This document shows, piece after piece, positions 59,491-64,000 of a stretch of DNA of 64,000 nucleotides; the stretch's first letter is position 1, and every line of letters begins with the position of its first letter. The DNA comes from an uncultured Clostridia bacterium (GTDB lineage: Bacteria > Bacillota > Clostridia > Christensenellales > UBA1242), in assembly GCA_934757845.1 (NCBI GenBank), contig CAKVLQ010000001.1:124001-188000 (forward strand), read 5' to 3'. The notes under the pieces are model-generated. The model had not been told where the DNA came from. It saw only the letters and a program-made list of their open reading frames with translations, and searched no databases. Position numbers and translations under genes: made by a program.

Positions 59491-59694
59491 ATGGAAAATC
59501 TAATTAAAGCCAAAGTAATTGACAAATTTATGAAAGAAAATAAAATGTCAAAATCAAAATTTTGCAAACTTTGCAAAATAAGTTTATCAAGTTTTAACAA
59601 ATTAATGTCAGGTTCATTAAATTTTGGAATTATTATTTTGTTTAAAATTGCAAAGATGTTAAAAATTGAAGTTTATGAATTGTTTGAAGAATAA
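59491..59694 (+). CDS. Small XRE-like DNA-binding protein (3)
   Basis: The 67-residue protein has a Cro/C1-like pattern: VIDKFMKENKMSKSKFCKLC (helices 1-2, about 9-28), KISLSSFNKLMSGSLNF (recognition helix) and ILFKIAKMLKIEVYELFEE. Unlike its two neighbours it has a clear AAAGGAG Shine-Dalgarno 6 nt upstream. It lies 48 nt before uvrC, which appears to have its own promoter. The target is unknown; it is likely involved in cross-regulation with the divergent gene (2). Confidence 0.83.
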   Translation: MENLIKAKVIDKFMKENKMSKSKFCKLCKISLSSFNKLMSGSLNFGIIILFKIAKMLKIEVYELFEE

Positions 59695-59727
59695 TATTCT
59701 AAAATTTATTTTTTTATTTTTAAAATG

Positions 59728-59736
59728 TGATATAAT
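59728..59736 (+). promoter_or_regulatory. Extended -10 promoter of uvrC
   Basis: TGATATAAT (TATAAT 59731-59736); the uvrC ATG is 6 nt further, so the mRNA is probably leaderless. Confidence 0.6.
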
Positions 59737-59742
59737 AAAACT

Positions 59743-61557
59743 ATGAACAATTTAAAGGAAAAATTGAATACGCTTCCATCGTCAAGTGGTGTTTATTTGA
59801 TGAAAGACAAAAATAATAATGTTATTTATGTTGGGAAAGCCAAAAATTTGAAACGCCGTGTTAATCAATATTTTGACACTCGTGAAAAGAATTTAAAAAC
59901 CGAACTTTTGGTTGATAATATTTTTAATTTTGATTATATTTTAACAAACAGTGAATTTGACGCACTGATGCTTGAAAACAATTTGATAAAAAAATATCAA
60001 CCGCATTATAACATACTGTTAAAAGATGGCAAAAATTTTGCTTATATCAAAATTGATATGTCGCAAAAATTTCCAAAACTTGAAATAACTCGAAAAGTTG
60101 ATTTCAAAAAAAATGTTAAATATTTTGGACCATATTTTAATGGAATTTCCGCTCACAGCGTGCTTGACATAATAAAACTTGCTTATCCTCTTCGAAGTTG
60201 CAATTTGGGCTTTAAAAAACTTGAAAAACGGGAGTGCTTAAAATATAGTTTAGGGGAATGTCCTGCTCCTTGCACGGGAAGAATTAGTGAAGAAGATTAT
60301 AAAAAAATAATTTTTGATGTTATTAACTTTTTGAGTGGGGATACAAAAAAAATTGAGCAAGTTTTAATTTCAAAAATGAACAAATGTGCAGAACTTGAAA
60401 ATTTTGAAAGTGCAATAATTTATAAGTCTAGGCTTGAAATGTTAAAAAATTTAACAAACAAATTTACAACGCAAATTCCAAAAAAAGTCAACATTGATGT
60501 TGTGGGTTATTATTGCTTAAACAACAATGTTGGTGTTAGCATAATGATTATTCAATCTGGAAAAATGATTGGGGCAGAAAATTTTGTTTTGATAAATAAA
60601 TTTTTTGATAGCGAAAATTTAACAAACTTTATAGTTCAATATTATCAAAACAACAAATTAATCCCGTCAGAAATTGTTGTTGGTGCAGATTTTGAAAACG
60701 AAAACGAACTTATAGAATTTTTTGAAAAGACTTTTAACAAAAAAGTGAAAATTGAAAAAGCACAAAAGGGTATTAAAAAAACCTTGCTTAATAAAGCAAA
60801 TGAAAACGCAAAAGAATATTTGGAAAAAAGTTTGTCGCAAGAACTTTTAAAGCAAGAGCGAACAATCAACGCTTGCAAAAATTTGCAAACAAAATTGGGG
60901 CTATTTCGCATTCCAATAAGAATTGAAGGCTATGACATTTCAAACATATCAGGAACAAACAAAGTTGCAAGCATGGTTGTGTTTGAAAATGGCGAACCTA
61001 AAAAGAGCGATTATCGAAAATTTAAAATAACTTGCTTTGAAGGTCCAAACGATTTTGCCAGCATGGAAAATGTTATCAAAAGGCGTATGGAAGAATTTTC
61101 AAAAAGCAAAGATGAAAGTTTTTCGTCAAGGCCCGATTTAATTTTGATTGACGGGGGAAAGGGGCAACTTTCAAGTGCCAGCAAAATTTTGCGAATGTTT
61201 AATAATGATATTGAACTTATTTCTCTTGCCAAAAAAAATGAAGAAATTTATAAAGAAAATAATTCTGAACCAATAATTCTTAAAAAAAGTGATTATAGCC
61301 TTCAACTTTTGCAACGAATAAGAGATGAAAGCCATAGATTTGCCATAACATTTCATCGAAGTTTGCGAAACAAAAGTGAACTTCAAAGCAAACTTTTGAA
61401 TATTGAAGGCATTGGAAAAATAAAAGCAAAAGCAATTTTTTTAAAATTTAAAACGATTGAAAACATTAAAAAAGCGGGATTAAGCGATTTAACAAAAATT
61501 AATGGAATTAATGAAAATATTGCAAAAAATATAATAAAATATTTTGAAGAAAATTAA
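59743..61557 (+). CDS. uvrC: UvrABC excinuclease subunit C
   Basis: UvrC makes both incisions around DNA lesions in nucleotide excision repair. The 604-residue protein has the GIY-YIG nuclease domain (SGVYLMKDKNNNVIYVGKAK, 14-33), the cysteine-rich YSLGECPAPCTGRIS region, a UVR motif (about 205-235), the RNase H-like endonuclease core with GYDISNISGTNKVASMVVF (about 395-413) and LILIDGGKGQLSSA (about 467-480), and C-terminal helix-hairpin-helix repeats (LLNIEGIGKIKAKAIF). Length is typical. The start lies 6 nt after a -10 box without a Shine-Dalgarno. Confidence 0.97.
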   Translation: MNNLKEKLNTLPSSSGVYLMKDKNNNVIYVGKAKNLKRRVNQYFDTREKNLKTELLVDNIFNFDYILTNSEFDALMLENNLIKKYQPHYNILLKDGKNFAYIKIDMSQKFPKLEITRKVDFKKNVKYFGPYFNGISAHSVLDIIKLAYPLRSCNLGFKKLEKRECLKYSLGECPAPCTGRISEEDYKKIIFDVINFLSGDTKKIEQVLISKMNKCAELENFESAIIYKSRLEMLKNLTNKFTTQIPKKVNIDVVGYYCLNNNVGVSIMIIQSGKMIGAENFVLINKFFDSENLTNFIVQYYQNNKLIPSEIVVGADFENENELIEFFEKTFNKKVKIEKAQKGIKKTLLNKANENAKEYLEKSLSQELLKQERTINACKNLQTKLGLFRIPIRIEGYDISNISGTNKVASMVVFENGEPKKSDYRKFKITCFEGPNDFASMENVIKRRMEEFSKSKDESFSSRPDLILIDGGKGQLSSASKILRMFNNDIELISLAKKNEEIYKENNSEPIILKKSDYSLQLLQRIRDESHRFAITFHRSLRNKSELQSKLLNIEGIGKIKAKAIFLKFKTIENIKKAGLSDLTKINGINENIAKNIIKYFEEN

Positions 61558-61653
61558 AAATTTTAAAAATAAGTTTTAAATTACAAAAAATAATAAAATA
61601 ACTATAAAAAAATGTATTTGTAAGGCTAATAAAAAAACATTTTAATTTTTCAT

Positions 61654-61695
61654 AAAAAGTCATGTTAAAGAATAAAATTTAATATGACTTTTTTT
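61654..61695 (+). terminator. Intrinsic terminator after uvrC overlapping the next start codon
   Basis: A 16-bp stem (61654-61669 with 61678-61693, one G-U pair) and seven T. The 3' arm contains ATG 61684-61686 of the downstream gene. Confidence 0.8.
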
Positions 61696-62775
61696 CGTAA
61701 ATTTTTGCCCAAAATTTTAGTTTCAATATTGGTGATTGCTTTTTTGATAATCTCGCCATTTTCACTTTTTGGGAAAATAGATAGTTTAAATTATAATATC
61801 AACAAAGAATATAAATTTGATTTCTCGGGTGTGTTGACGCTTTGGAATGTTGACACTTTTGAGGGAGGAACAAAAAGCCGAGCAGGATTTTTGGAAAATC
61901 GGGCATTAGAATTTGAAAAGCAAAACAAAGGGGTTTATATTAACATTCAAAACCTGTCCCCACAAGAACTTGAACTTAATTTGAATAGTGGCAAAAAACC
62001 AAATATGATAACTTTTGGAATTGGAGTTGGAGAAAAGATTTTTGATTATTTAATAAATTTTTCTTCAAGTTTTGGGGTTAGAGATGACTTAATTCAATCG
62101 GCAAAGCAAAATAATGAATTAAAAGCAATACCTATTATGCTGGGTGGTTATACGCTTATTTCAAACAAAGAATTGATTTCGGGTGAAAATATTTTGGAAA
62201 GTTTAAAATCATCAAAAAATCCCAACCTAGTGTTTTCGTCAAAAGATTATAATAATCCACTTCTAGCGTTGTTTGTGAATGACTTGATGCTTGAAAAGCA
62301 AGAAGTTTTAAACCTTGATAGTTTTGATGCTTATGATAAGTTTATAAATCAAAAATTTTGTGCCTTGCTTGGAACTCAACGAGATTTTTATAGGTGCAAA
62401 AATCGTGAAAATAACAACAAAATGCAATGTGAATATAATCTTTTGGGTGGGTTTTCCGACCTTATTGTTTATGCTTCTATCTTTTCGTCTTTTGAAAAAG
62501 CCGAAAGTGTTTGCAAAAATTTTGTTGAATATTTAACTTGTGAATACTCACAACAAAAACTTGAACAAATTGGAATGTTCTCGGTGTTAAATAACATAAA
62601 AAGCACAGATGAAGATTATAAACTGTTTGGTGAAACTTTGCAAAAAAAACTTAAAACTGTGAATGTTTTTTATTCAAATCAAACATTAAACGAAATAAAA
62701 ACATTAGTTACTGATTATGTTGTTAATAACAAACTTGAAAATAAAAAAGAAATTTTAAAATATATTAATGGGTGA
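61684..62775 (+). CDS. Extracellular solute-binding-like protein
   Basis: The 363-residue protein has an N-terminal membrane segment (about 9-32, ILVSILVIAFLIISPFSLFG) and no lipobox cysteine, so it is either secreted or membrane-anchored. The body resembles family 1 ABC sugar-binding proteins: GVLTLWNVDTFEGGTKSRAG (about 50-69), FLENRALEFEKQNKGVYINI, and IPIMLGGYTLISN (hinge region, about 143-155). No ABC permease is adjacent. A stand-alone binding-like protein in a uvrC-murB cluster suggests a cell-envelope role instead. The start ATG lies in the 3' arm of the uvrC terminator; a TAAAAT box 5 nt upstream could give a leaderless transcript. Confidence 0.78.
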   Translation: MTFFRKFLPKILVSILVIAFLIISPFSLFGKIDSLNYNINKEYKFDFSGVLTLWNVDTFEGGTKSRAGFLENRALEFEKQNKGVYINIQNLSPQELELNLNSGKKPNMITFGIGVGEKIFDYLINFSSSFGVRDDLIQSAKQNNELKAIPIMLGGYTLISNKELISGENILESLKSSKNPNLVFSSKDYNNPLLALFVNDLMLEKQEVLNLDSFDAYDKFINQKFCALLGTQRDFYRCKNRENNNKMQCEYNLLGGFSDLIVYASIFSSFEKAESVCKNFVEYLTCEYSQQKLEQIGMFSVLNNIKSTDEDYKLFGETLQKKLKTVNVFYSNQTLNEIKTLVTDYVVNNKLENKKEILKYING

Positions 62776-62779
62776 AAAT

Positions 62780-63673
62780 ATGGAAATTAAACATTTAATA
62801 AAACTTTATAAAATTTTGAAAAAAGAAAACATAAAAATTGGCGAATCTTTGCAAAATTATTCAAGTTTTAAAATTGGCGGAACTTGCAAAATTATGCTTT
62901 TTCCTAAAAACATAAAACAAGCAAAAAAAACACTTAAAGTTTTAACAAAAAATAAAATAAAGTTTGTGATACTTGGAAATGCCACAAATGTTTTAATATC
63001 GGGCGACATTGATGTTGTTTTTTGCACAAAAAATCTTAATAAGATTAAAATAAAACATGAAAATGTTTATGCTGAAAGCGGGGTTTCTCTTTTTAAACTT
63101 AATGAAAAATTAAAAGACAATTCGCTGGGTGGATTAGAGCGAAGTTTTGGTATTCCCGGAAGTGTTGGCGGTGGAATTGTTCAAAATTGTGGAGCGTATG
63201 GGTTTAGTTTAAGTGATAATCTTAAAAAGGTTGTTGTGTTTGACGGCAAAAGAGTAAGAAAAATTAAAAAAGAGAATCTGTTTTTTGCCTATCGAACAAG
63301 TGAATTTAAGAAAAACAAAAATTTGGTTGTTTTGGCTGGAATTTTTAAACTTTTTAAAACACCAAAAATTGAAATTGAAACAAAACTTAATGAAATTATA
63401 ACAACAAGAAAAGAAAAACAGCCTTATGATTATCCCAGTGCGGGAAGCGTTTTTAAACGAGTTGATGGTGTTATTATAAGCAAACTTATTGACGAACTTG
63501 GTTTTAAGGGCTTTAAAGTTGGCGGGGCAATGGTTAGTGAAAAACACGCAGGTTTTATTATAAACTATGACCACGCAACCTATGACGATGTTATTATGCT
63601 AATAAATTATATAAAAAATAAAATAAAATTAGAAAAAAATATTGATTTGGAACTTGAAATTGAGTTATTATAA
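62780..63673 (+). CDS. murB: UDP-N-acetylenolpyruvoylglucosamine reductase
   Basis: MurB reduces UDP-GlcNAc-enolpyruvate to UDP-MurNAc with NADPH and FAD in peptidoglycan synthesis. The 297-residue protein has the FAD-binding SSFKIGGTCKIMLFP and ILGNATNVL (about 65-73), GSVGGGIVQNCGAYG (about 123-137), the catalytic FAYRTSEF (about 165-172), the proton-donating serine in YPSAGSVFKR (about 216-225), and HAGFIIN. It is the type II (Bacillus-like) enzyme. ATG 62780 is chosen for GGGTG 5 nt upstream; ATG 62768, which overlaps the previous gene, has no Shine-Dalgarno. Confidence 0.96.
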   Translation: MEIKHLIKLYKILKKENIKIGESLQNYSSFKIGGTCKIMLFPKNIKQAKKTLKVLTKNKIKFVILGNATNVLISGDIDVVFCTKNLNKIKIKHENVYAESGVSLFKLNEKLKDNSLGGLERSFGIPGSVGGGIVQNCGAYGFSLSDNLKKVVVFDGKRVRKIKKENLFFAYRTSEFKKNKNLVVLAGIFKLFKTPKIEIETKLNEIITTRKEKQPYDYPSAGSVFKRVDGVIISKLIDELGFKGFKVGGAMVSEKHAGFIINYDHATYDDVIMLINYIKNKIKLEKNIDLELEIELL

Positions 63674-63677
63674 TAAT

Positions 63678-64000
63678 ATGAAATTATTATTTGACCTTCA
63701 TACTCACACAATTTTTAGCCACGGAACGGGGACTATTGAAGATAATGTTATTGTTGCAAAGCAAAAAGGTTTGTCGTGCGTTGCAATAACTGACCATGGC
63801 TTTGAGCATTTATGTTATGCTGTTAAACGAAAAAACCTTGCTTTTATGAAAAGTGAATGTGAAAGACTTTCAAAAAAATATAATATTGATGTTTTGCTTG
63901 GTGTTGAAGCAAATTTGCTTAACCATAAAGGTGATATTGATGTTAAAAAACAAGATTTGCAATATCTTGATTTTATAATTATGGGTTATCACAAATTAAT
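63678..64000 (+). CDS. PHP-domain phosphoesterase (5' part, runs off the right edge)
   Basis: The visible 107 residues begin MKLLFDLHTHTIFSHGTGTI, with the PHP metal motif DLHTHT (6-11), followed by AITDHGFEH (about 36-44) and GVEANLL (about 75-81). These are metal ligands of the histidinol-phosphatase-like/YcdX/PolX PHP fold. It starts 4 nt after murB stops. In Clostridia a PHP protein commonly follows murB before rapZ-yvcK-whiA, so this placement is expected. The substrate is unknown and the gene is truncated by the window. Confidence 0.92.
   Translation, partial: MKLLFDLHTHTIFSHGTGTIEDNVIVAKQKGLSCVAITDHGFEHLCYAVKRKNLAFMKSECERLSKKYNIDVLLGVEANLLNHKGDIDVKKQDLQYLDFIIMGYHKL

Overview
The window is low-GC (AT-rich codons and spacers) and most genes have a strong purine-rich Shine-Dalgarno. 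It carries markers of the Bacillota: spoVG, ctsR-mcsA-clpC, comEC-holA, uvrC/murB/PHP, SecA with a SEC-C tail, and Clostridia-style rubrerythrin. The lysyl-tRNA synthetase is the archaeal-type class I enzyme. The best inference is an uncultured, fermentative, anaerobic gut-type Clostridia relative; this comes from gene content only, as no rRNA is present.

Layout. 1-1250: the 5' end of a membrane-protein gene, tRNA-His on the minus strand, then a tRNA-Val/Leu/Lys operon holding a partial tRNA-Lys duplication. 1251-9900: a small amidase; a 300-bp hairpin-rich spacer; trpS behind a leader peptide with two tandem Trp codons; class I lysS; a RhuM-family gene; secA; rubrerythrin. 10009-13660: a large surface protein (SipW-type signal plus BspA-like leucine-rich repeats) with an (AT)10 tract in its signal-peptide codons; a YjzC-like small protein; tRNA-Glu with a degenerate duplication beside it. 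13659-17553: comEC, holA and a metallophosphoesterase. 17709-25582: a four-gene locus resembling part of a type IV secretion machine (VirB6/TrbL-like, VirB3-VirB4-like ATPase, and two unrecognised proteins), with no relaxase, coupling protein or integrase in view. 25748-34776: central metabolism (class II aldolase, GAPDH, L-lactate dehydrogenase), an M29 peptidase, a TM2 protein, an ABC-F ATPase, an MBL hydrolase and a DEAD-box helicase.

35335-48081: a single 3,707-residue type II membrane-anchored surface protein (17% of the window), followed by a cardiolipin-synthase-like enzyme. 48082-54423: spoVG, murC, and two more SipW-signal TasA/camelysin-like proteins flanking rpmE-prmC-prfA. 54658-58076: the ctsR-mcsA-clpC stress operon with a clear CtsR box but no mcsB. 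58142-59694: a Cys-rich mini-peptide gene, an ArsR sensor and three tiny XRE regulators with palindromic operators. 59743-64000: uvrC, a solute-binding-like protein, murB and the start of a PHP phosphoesterase.

The genes form a mostly housekeeping chromosome segment with interspersed cell-surface and secretion modules. Two features recur. Several starts lie only 5-8 nt downstream of a good -10 box with no Shine-Dalgarno, which suggests leaderless mRNAs. Many spacers hold elaborate nested hairpins or tRNA fragments. The most interesting candidates for follow-up are the pared-down T4SS-like locus, the giant surface protein, the trpS attenuator, the potentially phase-variable BspA-like protein and the tRNA-fragment duplications.
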